In this document: positions 38,394 through 47,773 of the stretch, one piece after another
Numbering within the stretch: the first letter of the stretch is position 1
Layout of the letters: each line of letters begins with the position of its first letter
DNA from: an uncultured Azospirillum sp.
Lineage (GTDB): Bacteria; Pseudomonadota; Alphaproteobacteria; Azospirillales; Azospirillaceae
Reading direction: 5' to 3'
DNA length: 53,085 nucleotides
NCBI RefSeq assembly: GCF_946480385.1
Contig: NZ_CAMLJP010000032.1
Coordinates: 1 to 53,085, forward strand
Made by a program: the position numbers and the translations under genes
The notes under the pieces: model-generated
Seen by the model: the letters and a program-made list of their open reading frames with translations, nothing else
Told to the model about the DNA's origin: nothing
The model's database searches: none

Positions 38394-39899
38394 ATGCGGC
38401 ACCCGGCCGACCTGTTCATGAGCCTGTGGCGCCGGCTGCAGGAACGCCGCGAGGAGGTCCGCGCTCTGGCCGAAGAGCTGGAGGCGGACCACGCCCGGGC
38501 CGGCCAACTGGCCGACGAGGCGGCGGAGCGCCTGCGGGAGGGGGTTCGGGTGCTGGAGGAGTGGGCCGGATCGGACCTCGGCCGGACGCTGGCGGCGGCG
38601 CAGGCCATCGACTCCTGGTTCGCGCCGCTGGCCTGCCGCTATCGCCATCGGGCAGAAGACCCTCTGTCGGCCGAGCGGCTGGAGGCTCGCCGCCGCCTGA
38701 ACCGTGACTGGCGGTTCAACGCCGACCCGGCCGATGGGCAGCTGATCCTGCGGCCGGGCCTGCTCGCCCGTGCGATGAACATCCGCGAGACGGCGCCGCC
38801 CGCCGCATCCTCACCGGACGTCGATTCCGGTGAGTTCGATCCCGTCGATCTGTTCACCAACCTGCTGGCGGTGCCACCCAGCCTGACCATCGAGGCGGAA
38901 CGCGAGGGCGACCCGGAACGCCACATCGCGGTGGAGTACCGGCGCATTGCCGCGGTGTCGGACCAGAATCCGAGCGATCCCGCCTGGACGCCCGTCGTCG
39001 GCATCGTCCCACTGGCCGAGGCGGAGGACGACCTTGCCATCCACCAGTTCCGCCGCGACGGCGAGGACTGGTACGACCCCGCCCCGCGCGCGCTTGGCCG
39101 CCGCGCCGCCGAGGCCATCGCCGGGCTGGCAGAACAGGGCGCCACTTTCGTGCTGTTCCCGGAGGTCTCGGTCCATCCCGATACGCTGGCGGCGATCCAG
39201 CAGGCGCTGCGCGCCCAGGCGGTGGACGGGCCGATCCGCTATGCCCTGCTTGGCGTGAAGGAGGCGGCGGTCCGGCCGCGCAACCGCGCGATCCTGCTCG
39301 ACCGCTGCGGCCGGCTGGTCGGCGAACAGACCAAGCTGCATTGCTGGGATCTCGACAGCGACCAGTGCCGCTCCTACGACCTGCGCGACCGCAACGGCCG
39401 GCTGCTGGACTGCGCCCGCGAGGACATCGAGACCGGCGGCCGCTTCACCCTGTTCGAACTGCCCGACCTCGGCCGGCTTGCCGTCGCCATCTGCGAGGAT
39501 CTGGGGCGGACGGAGCCGAGCGCCTGGATCGCCTCGGGCATGATGGTGGACTGGCTGATCACCCCGGTGATGGACAGCGGACTGACCACCGAACGCTGGC
39601 AGGCCAAGGAAGGGGGAGCCTCGTCGCGCGCCGGCTATTGCCGGGTGATCGTCGCCAACAGCATGGCGCTGTCGCACCGCTTCAATCGCTACTGCCGCGC
39701 CAACGGCGAAGAGGACAAGATCATCGAGGAGTGCGGCGTCGCCCTGCTGTTCCAGCCGCGGGCGAGCCAGGCCAGCGCCCCGCGCATCGCCTGCCTGACC
39801 CTGCCACTCGCCGACCCGGCGCCGGGCTATGCCTGCGCCCGCTGGACGCCGGCGGATTGGCCCGCCCTGCCCGACCCGGAACCGGAGGGACGCGAATGA
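38394..39899 (+). CDS. Carbon-nitrogen hydrolase (nitrilase-fold) protein with helical N-terminal extension
   Basis: The 501-residue protein has a coiled, Glu/Arg-rich N-terminus (about 1-75) and a nitrilase-superfamily domain (about 195-470). The triad is intact: Glu257 in FVLFPEVSV, Lys314 in GEQTKLHCW and Cys367 in AVAICEDLGR. After the Cys, WLITPVMDSG and KEGGASSRAGYCRVIVANS continue the fold. Nitrilase-fold enzymes hydrolyse amides or nitriles or transfer acyl groups; the substrate is unknown. The N-terminal 190 residues match no family I recognise. Its stop overlaps the start of a small winged-helix-like protein (ATGA). It starts five bases after the previous gene without a clear ribosome site; ATG 38418 is an alternative. 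Confidence 0.75.
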   Translation: MRHPADLFMSLWRRLQERREEVRALAEELEADHARAGQLADEAAERLREGVRVLEEWAGSDLGRTLAAAQAIDSWFAPLACRYRHRAEDPLSAERLEARRRLNRDWRFNADPADGQLILRPGLLARAMNIRETAPPAASSPDVDSGEFDPVDLFTNLLAVPPSLTIEAEREGDPERHIAVEYRRIAAVSDQNPSDPAWTPVVGIVPLAEAEDDLAIHQFRRDGEDWYDPAPRALGRRAAEAIAGLAEQGATFVLFPEVSVHPDTLAAIQQALRAQAVDGPIRYALLGVKEAAVRPRNRAILLDRCGRLVGEQTKLHCWDLDSDQCRSYDLRDRNGRLLDCAREDIETGGRFTLFELPDLGRLAVAICEDLGRTEPSAWIASGMMVDWLITPVMDSGLTTERWQAKEGGASSRAGYCRVIVANSMALSHRFNRYCRANGEEDKIIEECGVALLFQPRASQASAPRIACLTLPLADPAPGYACARWTPADWPALPDPEPEGRE

Positions 39900-40405
39900 G
39901 CGCGTTGGAAGCGGCGTTGCGGACACTGGGCGACGAGCTGCTCGCCGCCATCGGGCGGGGGGATTGGGCGATCGCGGACGCCGAACTGGAGACGCTGGCG
40001 CAGGAAGCGGTTGGCGCCATGGCGGGCAATCGGAGCGACGATCTCGCGGCGCTCGCCCGAACGGCGGCTCGCTGCCACACCGCGTTGTGCTTGCAGGACG
40101 ATCCGGGCGGGGAGGCGTTGCAGCGACTGGGCCAGCTGCGCATGCTGGCGGTCATGATCGCCGCCGCCCGCAGCCACCCCCCGCCTCGTCCCGCGGACGC
40201 TCTTTCCGCAACCGCCGGTGCGGTCCTGTCGGCATTGAAAGGCGGGCCGCGGACCTGCCCCGCCATCGTCGAAGCGACCGGGCTGTCGGCGGAACAGGTC
40301 GGCGGCATCCTGCCGGAGCTTCGCGCCGCCGGCCTCGTCCGCTCCTGGCCGGCCGGGCGGCTGACGGTCAACGCGCTCCAGCAGGGGGCGCTCAAGTCGC
40401 GCTGA
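39896..40405 (+). CDS. Small protein with C-terminal winged-helix-like region
   Basis: The 169-residue protein is helical over its first 110 residues (AALRTLGDELLAAIGRGDW ...) and ends in a segment that looks like a winged helix (VLSALKGGPRTCPAIVEATG, then LSAEQVGGILPELRAAGLVRSW, then GRLTVN). Its ATG overlaps the stop of the nitrilase-fold gene, so translation is coupled and the two proteins probably act together. It could be a regulator or a partner subunit; nothing more is visible. It converges on the lipoprotein gene with two bases between stops. Confidence 0.6.
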   Translation: MSALEAALRTLGDELLAAIGRGDWAIADAELETLAQEAVGAMAGNRSDDLAALARTAARCHTALCLQDDPGGEALQRLGQLRMLAVMIAAARSHPPPRPADALSATAGAVLSALKGGPRTCPAIVEATGLSAEQVGGILPELRAAGLVRSWPAGRLTVNALQQGALKSR

Positions 40406-40407
40406 CC

Positions 40408-40827
40408 TCAATCCACCGTGAAGGTGTTGCGCAGCGACCCGTCGGCATTGACCATCTGGTAGCGGCCGTCGGGAAGCTTGTAGATCTCCATGCATTGCTG
40501 GCGCGGATCGATGTCCAGCGTCAGGCAATAGCGGTCGCCCGACACCGTCCAATGGCCGTATTCGTTGCCCTTGGCGCCGGAGATGACGATCGACCCGTCC
40601 TTGGAAAAGCGGTTCATATAGGACTTGCCGCGCGGGTTGACGATGCTCAGCGTGTGGCCGCCGAGCAGCGTCGACACCTCCGGCCCGGTCAGGCGCTGGG
40701 CGCCCGGCTTGCTGTATTCCGGCTCGAACCCGGCGCAGGCCGACAGGCCCGCCAGGGCGGCCAGCGTCACCACGAGCAGACGCCCGCGGCCAAGGGAGGC
40801 GGGACGGGAATGGGATGACGATCGCAT
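40408..40827 (-). CDS. Small lipoprotein
   Basis: The 139-residue protein has a basic start (MRSSSHSRPASLGRGR), a hydrophobic core (LLVVTLAALAG) and a lipobox LSAC, so it is a lipoprotein anchored in the membrane. The mature part contains GPEVSTLLGGHTLSIVNPRGKSY, SIVISGAKGNEYGHWTVSGDRYCLTLD and RQQCMEIYKLPDGRYQMVN in parts, with two cysteines that could pair. It resembles small periplasmic proteins of unknown function found in many alphaproteobacteria. The start at 40827 is fixed by the signal peptide. Confidence 0.75.
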   Translation of the reverse strand: MRSSSHSRPASLGRGRLLVVTLAALAGLSACAGFEPEYSKPGAQRLTGPEVSTLLGGHTLSIVNPRGKSYMNRFSKDGSIVISGAKGNEYGHWTVSGDRYCLTLDIDPRQQCMEIYKLPDGRYQMVNADGSLRNTFTVD

Positions 40828-40947
40828 GAGGTCGGGCCGCCTTTTCCGGTTCGTTGCACCGATCAAGATTGGCGGCCAAGGCGTATCCGGCAAGTCATCA
40901 GGGTTGCCCGCCCGCCGCAAGAGTGGCGGCAGGCGGGCGCAACCCCG

Positions 40948-42258
40948 TCAGGACGACAGCGTCTTGTTGACCCGCAGCGCCACCAGCGTGCAGATCGCAC
41001 CCGACAACAGGTAGAGGCCGGAAGCGATCAGCCCGAAATGGCTGGACAGGTACAGCGCGACGAAGGGCGCGAAGCCGGCACCGAACAGCCAGGCCAGATC
41101 GGAGGTCATCGCCGACCCGGTGTAGCGGTATTGCTGGCTGAAGCCCGACGCCACCGACCCCGACGACTGGCCGAAGGACAGGCCGAGGATGACGAAGCCC
41201 AGCACCATGAACACCAGCTCGCCCGTCTGCCCGCCGTTGAGCAGCAGCGGCGCGAACCCACTGAACACCGCGATGGCGGCGGCACAGGTGCCGAGCAGCG
41301 TCCGCCGCCCCACCCTGTCGGCGATGTAGCCCGAGGCGACGATGGCCGCGATGCCGAAGGCGGCCGCGATCACCTCGATGACCAGGAAGGCACCGGTCTC
41401 CTGATTCGCATTCAGGAAGATCCAGGACAGCGGAAAAACGGTGACCATGTGGAACAGGGCGAAGCTCGCCAGCGGGGCGAAGGCGCCGATGACCACGCGC
41501 TTGCCTTCCATCTGCAGCGTTTCCACCACCGGCGCCGGCTGCAGTTCGCGGTTCAGGAACAGGCGTTCGAACTCCGGCGTCTGTACGAGTCGCAGGCGGG
41601 AGAACAGGGCCACCACGTTGATGGCGAAGGCCACGAAGAAGGGATAGCGCCAGCCCCAGGCGAAGAAATCCTCCGCCGACAGGCTGTTGACCATGTAGGC
41701 GAACAGGCCGCTCGCGACGATCAGGCCGATGGGCGCGCCCAGCTGCGGGATCATGGCGTACCAGCCGCGCCGATTCTCCGGCGCGTTCATCGCCAGCAGC
41801 GAGGCCAGACCGTCCCAGGTGCCGCCCAGCGCGATACCCTGGCCGATGCGCGACAGTGCCAGCAGCCATGCGGCGGCGACGCCGATGGCCTCGTAGTCCG
41901 GAAGGAAGGCCAGCGCCACCGTGGAGATGCCCAGCAGGAACAGGGCGATGGTCAGCTTGGCGCTGCGCCCGTAACTCTCGTCGATGGCCATGAATATGAA
42001 GGTGCCGATCGGTCGCGCGACGAAGGCCAGCGCGAAGATGGCGAAAGACCAAAGGGTCCCGGTCAGCGGATCGACATAGGGGAACACCAGCTTCGGGAAG
42101 ACGATTACGGAAGCGATGGCGTAAACGAAAAAGTCGAAAAACTCGGATGTTCTGCCGATGATCACGCCGATGGCAATTTCTCCGGGGTTGACCCCGTGAT
42201 GCCGCGCGTTCACCAGCCTCGCATCCCGTTCAACGGCCGCAATCGATGAAGTCATCAT
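40948..42258 (-). CDS. MFS transporter of the metabolite:H+ symporter type
   Basis: The 436-residue protein has 12 membrane helices and the metabolite:H+ symporter pattern: EFFDFFVYAIASVIVFPKLVF at helix 1, FVARPIGTFIFMAIDESYGRSAKL (motif A form) and GWRYPFFVAFAINVVALFSRLRLVQTPEFERLF in parts after helix 6. Relatives carry dicarboxylates, shikimate, proline betaine or similar solutes; the substrate is unknown. GGAG lies upstream of the ATG. It is divergent from cyoA, with 180 bases between the starts that contain a perfect 21-base palindrome. Confidence 0.85.
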   Translation of the reverse strand: MMTSSIAAVERDARLVNARHHGVNPGEIAIGVIIGRTSEFFDFFVYAIASVIVFPKLVFPYVDPLTGTLWSFAIFALAFVARPIGTFIFMAIDESYGRSAKLTIALFLLGISTVALAFLPDYEAIGVAAAWLLALSRIGQGIALGGTWDGLASLLAMNAPENRRGWYAMIPQLGAPIGLIVASGLFAYMVNSLSAEDFFAWGWRYPFFVAFAINVVALFSRLRLVQTPEFERLFLNRELQPAPVVETLQMEGKRVVIGAFAPLASFALFHMVTVFPLSWIFLNANQETGAFLVIEVIAAAFGIAAIVASGYIADRVGRRTLLGTCAAAIAVFSGFAPLLLNGGQTGELVFMVLGFVILGLSFGQSSGSVASGFSQQYRYTGSAMTSDLAWLFGAGFAPFVALYLSSHFGLIASGLYLLSGAICTLVALRVNKTLSS

Positions 42259-42354
42259 GTCGGCTCCGGCTGCGTTATTTCGCTTGCGATGATCCGCAGA
42301 TCATACAATATGGGGCACCAACTTTCGGTGACCTGTCAAGCGCGCAGGAGCAGG

Positions 42355-42375
42355 CATTGGACAAATTGTCCAATG
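42355..42375. promoter_or_regulatory. Perfect 21-base palindrome between MFS gene and cyo operon
   Basis: The arm CATTGGACAA (42355-42364) is followed by one A and then its exact reverse complement. It ends 63 bases before the cyoA start and begins 97 bases from the MFS start. A 10-base perfect half-site with one spacer base is what a dimeric regulator would bind. The inner TTGGACAA does not match an FNR box, and I do not recognise the regulator. Confidence 0.6.
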
Positions 42376-42438
42376 TCACAGCTGGGCTATGCCCGCTAGC
42401 TGTCTCCCCAAAGCAAACCTTATGAAACAGGTCCTGCC

Positions 42439-43548
42439 TTGAGCCGTTATCGCGCAATCGCCCTGCTGCCAGTGATGGCGGCGTTGAGTGGCTGCAACCT
42501 GGTCGTGCTGAACCCGGCCGGCGACGTTGCAAGCCAGCAGGGAGACCTTGTGGTCATCTCCACCCTGCTGATGCTGCTGATCATCGTCCCGGTCATGGCG
42601 CTTACCGTGCTGTTCGCCTGGCGTTATCGTCAGTCCAATAACACGGCCCGCTACGAACCGGACTGGGACCATTCGACGCAGCTTGAACTGGTGATCTGGG
42701 CCGCCCCGCTCCTGATCATCATCTGCCTGGGTGCCATCACCTGGGTGACCACCCACAAGCTCGATCCCTACCGTCCGCTCGACCGCATCGCGTCGGACAA
42801 GCCCGTTCCCGCCGGCGCCAAGCCGCTGGACGTGCAGGTGGTGGCGCTCGACTGGAAGTGGCTGTTCGTCTATCCGGAATACGGCATCGCCTCGGTCAAC
42901 GAGATGGCCGCGCCGGTGGATCGGCCGATCCGCTTCAGCATCACCGCGTCGACGGTGATGAACTCCTTCTACGTTCCGGCGCTGGCGGGCATGATCTACG
43001 CCATGCCGGGCATGGAGACGAAGCTTCACGCCGTGATCAACGAGCCGGGCACCTACAAGGGCTTCTCGTCCAACTACAGCGGCGCCGGCTTCTCGCACAT
43101 GCGCTTCAACTTCCTCGGCCTGTCGAACGAGAATTTCGACGGCTGGGTGTCGAAGGTGAAGTCGGCCAACGGTTCGCTCGACCGCAACGCCTATCTGGCG
43201 CTGGAGAAGCCGAGCGAGGCCGTTCCGGTCCAGCATTACGGCACCGTCGATCCGAAGCTGTTCAACGCCGTCGTCAACATGTGCGTGCGTCCCGGCACCA
43301 TGTGCATGAGCGACATGGCCGCCATCGACCGTGCGGGCGGGCTGAACGCCGGCGGCAAGGCCGCGGCCGACGCCATCCTGCGGGCCAACACGCTGGCCGG
43401 TTTCCCGGACACCCAGCCGACCGGCCTGTGCACCGTGGCCGAAGCCGTTGAAGCCGCCGCAAACTCGGGCGCCGTGCAGCGCCCCACCGTCACGCCGATC
43501 AGCGCGTCCGCCTCCCCGGCCGGGCCGCAGCGGCTGGCCAATCCCTGA
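42439..43548 (+). CDS. cyoA: Cytochrome bo3-type ubiquinol oxidase subunit II
   Basis: The 369-residue protein begins with a lipoprotein signal ([12 protein letters not shown]), two membrane helices (about 38-62 and 82-104) and a periplasmic cupredoxin domain ([22 protein letters not shown], in parts). The CuA ligands of cytochrome c oxidases are missing: the site reads [14 protein letters not shown], as in quinol oxidases. A C-terminal part after residue 265 contains several Cys ([12 protein letters not shown]). The start is a TTG at 42439, the only in-frame start codon that keeps the signal peptide; an in-frame stop lies at 42397. It is the first gene of cyoABCD-surf1. Confidence 0.95.
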   Translation: MSRYRAIALLPVMAALSGCNLVVLNPAGDVASQQGDLVVISTLLMLLIIVPVMALTVLFAWRYRQSNNTARYEPDWDHSTQLELVIWAAPLLIIICLGAITWVTTHKLDPYRPLDRIASDKPVPAGAKPLDVQVVALDWKWLFVYPEYGIASVNEMAAPVDRPIRFSITASTVMNSFYVPALAGMIYAMPGMETKLHAVINEPGTYKGFSSNYSGAGFSHMRFNFLGLSNENFDGWVSKVKSANGSLDRNAYLALEKPSEAVPVQHYGTVDPKLFNAVVNMCVRPGTMCMSDMAAIDRAGGLNAGGKAAADAILRANTLAGFPDTQPTGLCTVAEAVEAAANSGAVQRPTVTPISASASPAGPQRLANP

Positions 43549-43562
43549 TTGGGCACACCGGC

Positions 43563-45560
43563 ATGCTTGAGACACTGACGACCTTCCTCTTCGGGCGCCT
43601 CAGCCTGGAGTCCTTCCCCTATCACGAGCCGATCGTGGTCGCGACCTTCTTCGCGGTGGTGCTCGGCGGCATCGCGCTGGTCGCCGCCCTCAGCTATTTC
43701 AAGCTGTGGGGCTATCTGTGGACGGAGTGGTTCACCACCGTCGACCACAAGCGCATCGGCATCATGTACATGGTGCTGGGCCTGATCATGCTGCTGCGCG
43801 GCTTCGCCGACGCCATCATGATGCGGGCCCAGCAGGCCATCGCCTTCAACGGCAGCGAAGGCTATCTCAATTCCCACCATTTCGATCAGGTCTTCACCGC
43901 CCACGGTGTGATCATGATCTTCTTCGTCGCCATGCCGCTGGTGACGGGGCTGATGAACTATGTCGTGCCGCTGCAGATCGGCGCCCGCGACGTGTCCTTC
44001 CCGTTCCTGAACAATTTCAGCTTCTGGATGACCGTCGGCGGCGCCGTCCTGATCATGGCCTCGCTGTTCGTCGGTGAGTTCGCGCGCACCGGCTGGCTGG
44101 CCTACCCGCCGCTGTCGGGTCTGGAGGCCAGCCCGGACGTCGGCCCCGACTATTACATCTGGGCCCTGCAGGTGGCGGGCGTCGGAACGACGCTGTCGGG
44201 CATCAACCTGATCTGCACGATCGTGAAGATGCGCGCCCCCGGCATGACCATGATGAAGATGCCGGTCTTCACCTGGACCTCGCTCTGCACCAACGTCCTG
44301 ATCGTCGCCTCCTTCCCGATCCTGACCGCCGTTCTGGTCCTGCTGTCGCTGGACCGCTATGTCGGCACGCACTTCTTCACGAACGACATGGGCGGCAACC
44401 CCATGATGTACGTGAACCTGATCTGGATCTGGGGCCATCCGGAAGTCTACATCCTGATCCTGCCGTGCTTCGGCATCTTCTCGGAAGTGACCTCCACCTT
44501 CTCCGGCAAGAAGCTGTTCGGCTACACCTCGATGGTCTACGCGACCGTCGTCATCACCATCCTGTCCTACCTGGTGTGGCTGCACCACTTCTTCACCATG
44601 GGTTCGGGCGCCAGCGTGAACTCGTTCTTCGGCATCACGACGATGATCATCTCGATCCCGACGGGTGCGAAGATCTTCAACTGGCTGTTCACCATGTACC
44701 GCGGCCGCATCCGGTTCGAGCTGCCGATGATGTGGACGATCGCCTTCATGCTGACCTTCGTGATCGGCGGCATGACCGGCGTGCTGCTGGCGGTTCCGCC
44801 GGCCGACTTCGTGCTGCACAACAGCCTGTTCCTGATCGCCCACTTCCACAACGTCATCATCGGCGGCGTGCTGTTCGGCCTGTTCGCCGGCATCTACTAC
44901 TGGTGGCCGAAGGCCTTCGGCTTCCGCCTGGATCCGTTCTGGGGCAAGATGTCCTTCTGGTTCTGGGTGATCGGCTTCTACTTCGCCTTCATGCCGCTCT
45001 ACGTCCTGGGCCTGATGGGCGTCACCCGCCGCCTGCGCGTGTTCGAGGATCCGTCGCTGCAGATCTGGTTCCAGATCGCCGCCTTCGGCGCCGTCCTGAT
45101 CGCGCTGGGCATCGGGTCCTTCCTGATCCAGATCGCCGTCAGCGTCCTGAAGCGCAAGCAGTTGGTCGACGTGTCGGGCGACCCGTGGGACGGCCGTACC
45201 CTGGAGTGGGCGACCTCCTCGCCGCCGCCGGGCTACAACTTCGCCTTCACGCCGGTCATCCATGACAATGACGCCTGGTGGGACATGAAGAAGCGCGGCT
45301 ATGCCCGTCCGCTGGAAGGCTTCCGCCCGATCCACATGCCCAGCAACACCGGCACCGGCGTCATCCTGGCCGGCATCAGCACCGTGCTCGGCTTCGCCCT
45401 GGTCTGGCACATCTGGTGGCTGGTCGCGGTGAGCTTCGTCGGCCTGCTGGCGGTCGCCATCAACCATACCTTCAACTACAACCGCGACTTCCACATCCCG
45501 GTGGATGAGGTGGTGCGGACCGAGGGCGAGCGGACCCGTCTGCTCTCCGGACAGGTGTAA
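43563..45560 (+). CDS. cyoB: Cytochrome bo3-type ubiquinol oxidase subunit I
   Basis: The 665-residue haem-copper subunit reduces oxygen and pumps protons. The quinol site residues of E. coli bo3 are present in RGFADA and HHFDQ. Haem and copper ligands are visible: FTAHGVIM (haem b), WGHPEVY (CuB His with the cross-linked Tyr), WLHHFF (two CuB His), and IAHFHNV (haem His pair). The D-channel Asp is in [10 protein letters not shown]. About 15 membrane helices are expected. It follows cyoA by 14 bases. Confidence 0.98.
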   Translation: MLETLTTFLFGRLSLESFPYHEPIVVATFFAVVLGGIALVAALSYFKLWGYLWTEWFTTVDHKRIGIMYMVLGLIMLLRGFADAIMMRAQQAIAFNGSEGYLNSHHFDQVFTAHGVIMIFFVAMPLVTGLMNYVVPLQIGARDVSFPFLNNFSFWMTVGGAVLIMASLFVGEFARTGWLAYPPLSGLEASPDVGPDYYIWALQVAGVGTTLSGINLICTIVKMRAPGMTMMKMPVFTWTSLCTNVLIVASFPILTAVLVLLSLDRYVGTHFFTNDMGGNPMMYVNLIWIWGHPEVYILILPCFGIFSEVTSTFSGKKLFGYTSMVYATVVITILSYLVWLHHFFTMGSGASVNSFFGITTMIISIPTGAKIFNWLFTMYRGRIRFELPMMWTIAFMLTFVIGGMTGVLLAVPPADFVLHNSLFLIAHFHNVIIGGVLFGLFAGIYYWWPKAFGFRLDPFWGKMSFWFWVIGFYFAFMPLYVLGLMGVTRRLRVFEDPSLQIWFQIAAFGAVLIALGIGSFLIQIAVSVLKRKQLVDVSGDPWDGRTLEWATSSPPPGYNFAFTPVIHDNDAWWDMKKRGYARPLEGFRPIHMPSNTGTGVILAGISTVLGFALVWHIWWLVAVSFVGLLAVAINHTFNYNRDFHIPVDEVVRTEGERTRLLSGQV

Positions 45561-45563
45561 AGC

Positions 45564-46223
45564 ATGACGACGACCGTTGAAGCCATGCACGACCGCCACG
45601 TGGGGCACGACACCCCGCGTGACGCCACCCCGCCCGTCTTCTATGTGAGGGACGAGCACGCCCACGAAGCCGCCAGCACCGCGCTCGGCTTCTGGATCTA
45701 CCTGATGAGCGACTGCCTCATCTTCGCGGTGCTGTTCGCGACCTACGGCGTGCTGGGCACCAGCTACGCCGCCGGCCCGACGCCGAAGGAGCTGTTCGAC
45801 CTGCCGCTGGTGGCGCTGAACACCTCCATGCTGCTGCTGTCCTCCATCACCTATGGCTTCGCCATGCTGGCGATGGAGAAGGGCCGCACCGGCCAGACCC
45901 AGGCCTGGCTGTTCATCACGCTGCTGTTCGGCCTCGCCTTCCTGGGCATCGAGCTGTTCGAGTTCGCGCACCTGATCCATGAAGGCGCCGGCCCCTGGCG
46001 CAGCGCCTTCCTGTCGTCCTTCTTCACGCTGGTCGGCACCCACGGCCTGCACGTCACCTTCGGCAGCGTGTGGCTGGTGACGCTGATGGTCCAGGTCGCC
46101 CGCCGCGGCCTGATCCCGGCCAACCGCCGGCGCCTGATGTGCCTCAGCATGTTCTGGCACTTCCTGGACGTCATCTGGATCGGTGTGTTCACCTTCGTCT
46201 ATCTGATGGGAGCGCTGCGATGA
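45564..46223 (+). CDS. cyoC: Cytochrome bo3-type ubiquinol oxidase subunit III
   Basis: The 219-residue subunit has five membrane helices and the family pattern: [64 protein letters not shown] (in parts), [14 protein letters not shown] and [19 protein letters not shown]. The leader (1-35) is His/Asp-rich. It starts three bases after cyoB and its stop overlaps the cyoD start (ATGA at 46220-46223), so the subunits are made together. Confidence 0.96.
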   Translation: MTTTVEAMHDRHVGHDTPRDATPPVFYVRDEHAHEAASTALGFWIYLMSDCLIFAVLFATYGVLGTSYAAGPTPKELFDLPLVALNTSMLLLSSITYGFAMLAMEKGRTGQTQAWLFITLLFGLAFLGIELFEFAHLIHEGAGPWRSAFLSSFFTLVGTHGLHVTFGSVWLVTLMVQVARRGLIPANRRRLMCLSMFWHFLDVIWIGVFTFVYLMGALR

Positions 46224-46642
46224 GCACCCACGCGCACAGCGACCACCACGCCCATCAGGGCCATGGCCATGGTGACCACGGTCATGGTCATGACGACCAC
46301 GGCCACCCCGCGGGCGCCCACGGCACCTTCGGCAGCTATATGATCGGTTTCGTCCTGTCGGTGATCCTGACGGTCATTCCGTTCTGGCTGGTGATGAACG
46401 GCACGCTGGACAATGCGACCACCACGGTCGTGATCCTGGCGCTGGCCGTCGTCCAGATCATCGTCCACATGGTGTATTTCCTGCACATGAACGGCCGCGT
46501 CGAAGGCGGTTGGTCGATGCTGGCGATGATCTTCACGATCATCGTCGTCTTCATCATGTTCTCGGGTTCGCTCTGGGTGATGTACCACCTGAACTACAAC
46601 ATGATGCCCGGCATGACCCACGACATGAGCAAGATGCCGTGA
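46220..46642 (+). CDS. cyoD: Cytochrome bo3-type ubiquinol oxidase subunit IV with His-rich N-terminus
   Basis: The 140-residue protein has the three membrane helices of CyoD ([69 protein letters not shown], in parts). It carries an extra N-terminal tail of about 34 residues with 13 His ([20 protein letters not shown] and beyond), so it is about 30 residues longer than the E. coli protein. Such a tail could bind Cu, Ni or Zn; this is an inference. The start overlaps the cyoC stop, and its stop overlaps the GTG start of surf1 (GTGA). Confidence 0.93.
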   Translation: MSTHAHSDHHAHQGHGHGDHGHGHDDHGHPAGAHGTFGSYMIGFVLSVILTVIPFWLVMNGTLDNATTTVVILALAVVQIIVHMVYFLHMNGRVEGGWSMLAMIFTIIVVFIMFSGSLWVMYHLNYNMMPGMTHDMSKMP

Positions 46643-47409
46643 CCGGACTGCCGTCCGCGCCCCCCGCGGGCGGTTCGGTGAAGAGGGCCCGCCCGGTCTG
46701 GGCGCTGGCCCTCTTCGGCCTTCTGGCCCTGACCGGCATCGCCGGCCTGACCGCGCTCGGCATCTGGCAGCTCGAACGCCGGGTGTGGAAGCTGGATTTG
46801 ATCGAGCGGGTGGATGCCCGCATCCACGCCTCCCCCGTCCCGGCACCGGGGCCGGAGGCGTGGCCGTCGGTCTCGGCCGCGTCGGACGAATACCGCCGTG
46901 TCGCCGTCACCGGCCACTTCCTGAACGACCACGAAACGCTGGTGCAGGCCGTCACCGATCTCGGCGGCGGATTCTGGGTGATGACGCCGCTGGTCAGCGA
47001 CCGCGGCTTCACCGTTCTGGTCAACCGTGGCTTCGTGCCGCCGGAAAAGCGCGATCCCGCCAGCCGGACCGAAGGGCAGTTGCAGGGCGAGGTGACCGTC
47101 ACCGGCCTTCTGCGCATCAGCGAGCCGAAGGGCGGATTCCTGCGCAGCAACGATCCGGCCGCCGGCCGCTGGTACTCCCGCGACGTGGCCGCAATCGCCG
47201 CCGCGAAGGGGGTGGATCGGATCGCCCCGTACTTCATCGACGCCGACGGCACCCGCAATTCCGGCGGCTGGCCGGTCGGCGGGCTGACGGTGGTCAGCTT
47301 CCCCAACAGCCATCTCAGCTATGCGCTGACCTGGTTCGCGCTGGACCTGATGCTGATCGGTGCCGTCCTGTTCGTGATCCGCAGCGAGATGCGGCGGCGC
47401 CGGGCGTAA
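46639..47409 (+). CDS. SURF1 family oxidase assembly protein
   Basis: The 256-residue protein has two membrane helices, one near the N-terminus (VWALALFGLLALTGIAGLTALGIWQLERR in parts) and one near the C-terminus (ALTWFALDLMLIGAVLFVI). Between them lies a periplasmic domain with FWVMTPLVSDRGFTVLVNRGFVP and GGLTVVSFPNSHLSYALTW, all SURF1 features. SURF1 aids haem insertion into subunit I, best known for haem a oxidases. Its place in the cyo operon, with no haem O synthase gene (cyoE) here, leaves open whether this oxidase uses haem o or a. GTG start overlaps the cyoD stop. Confidence 0.9.
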   Translation: MTGLPSAPPAGGSVKRARPVWALALFGLLALTGIAGLTALGIWQLERRVWKLDLIERVDARIHASPVPAPGPEAWPSVSAASDEYRRVAVTGHFLNDHETLVQAVTDLGGGFWVMTPLVSDRGFTVLVNRGFVPPEKRDPASRTEGQLQGEVTVTGLLRISEPKGGFLRSNDPAAGRWYSRDVAAIAAAKGVDRIAPYFIDADGTRNSGGWPVGGLTVVSFPNSHLSYALTWFALDLMLIGAVLFVIRSEMRRRRA

Positions 47410-47417
47410 CGCAGTCT

Positions 47418-47768
47418 CTATTGGGTACGCGGCCTCAGCATCGGCGTTCCTTCCGGGGCCGGTCCCGAGGCCGCAGCCCTGTCCAGCGGCAGCAGGCGTT
47501 GCAGAGCGGCGATGTAGCCGTGCAGCGCCTCGCGGCCGACAGGGGTGAGGGCGTAGCTGGATTGCGGCCGCCCCTCCCCCGTTTCCTTGCGGACCGACAC
47601 GTAGCCCGCCGCGATCAGCTTCTTCAGATGCGAATCGAGGTTGCCGTCCGACACCTCCAACCGCTGCTTCAGCTCGGTGAAGGTCGCCTCGCCGGCACCG
47701 GCCAGAAAGGCGGCGACCTGCGTGCGCAGCGGTTGGTGCAGCAGAGGGTCGAGCGTGTCCAAGGCCAT
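47418..47768 (-). CDS. Winged-helix transcriptional regulator
   Basis: The 116-residue protein has a compact winged helix (HTH_27-like): LDPLLHQPLRTQVAAFLAG, TFTELKQRLEVSDGNLDSHLKKLIAAGYVSV, wing KETGEGRPQSSYALTPVGREAL, then a dimer helix. The type is common as a regulator of adjacent membrane-protein genes. It is the third gene of a minus-strand set (49274-47418), with five bases to the gene before it. A pair of matching palindromes upstream of the first gene (49320-49361) is the likely operator, so the set may be autoregulated. Confidence 0.85.
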   Translation of the reverse strand: MALDTLDPLLHQPLRTQVAAFLAGAGEATFTELKQRLEVSDGNLDSHLKKLIAAGYVSVRKETGEGRPQSSYALTPVGREALHGYIAALQRLLPLDRAAASGPAPEGTPMLRPRTQ

Positions 47769-47773
47769 TCCGT

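Noticed and set aside
42259..42438. Possible FNR box before cyoA
   Set aside because: No TTGAT-N4-ATCAA match was found; the palindrome there has a different half-site and spacing.
43236..46160. A 974-residue minus-strand frame opposite cyoB and cyoC
   Set aside because: Rich in His, Gln, Asp and Gly, no motif, and it lies over fully conserved oxidase subunits.
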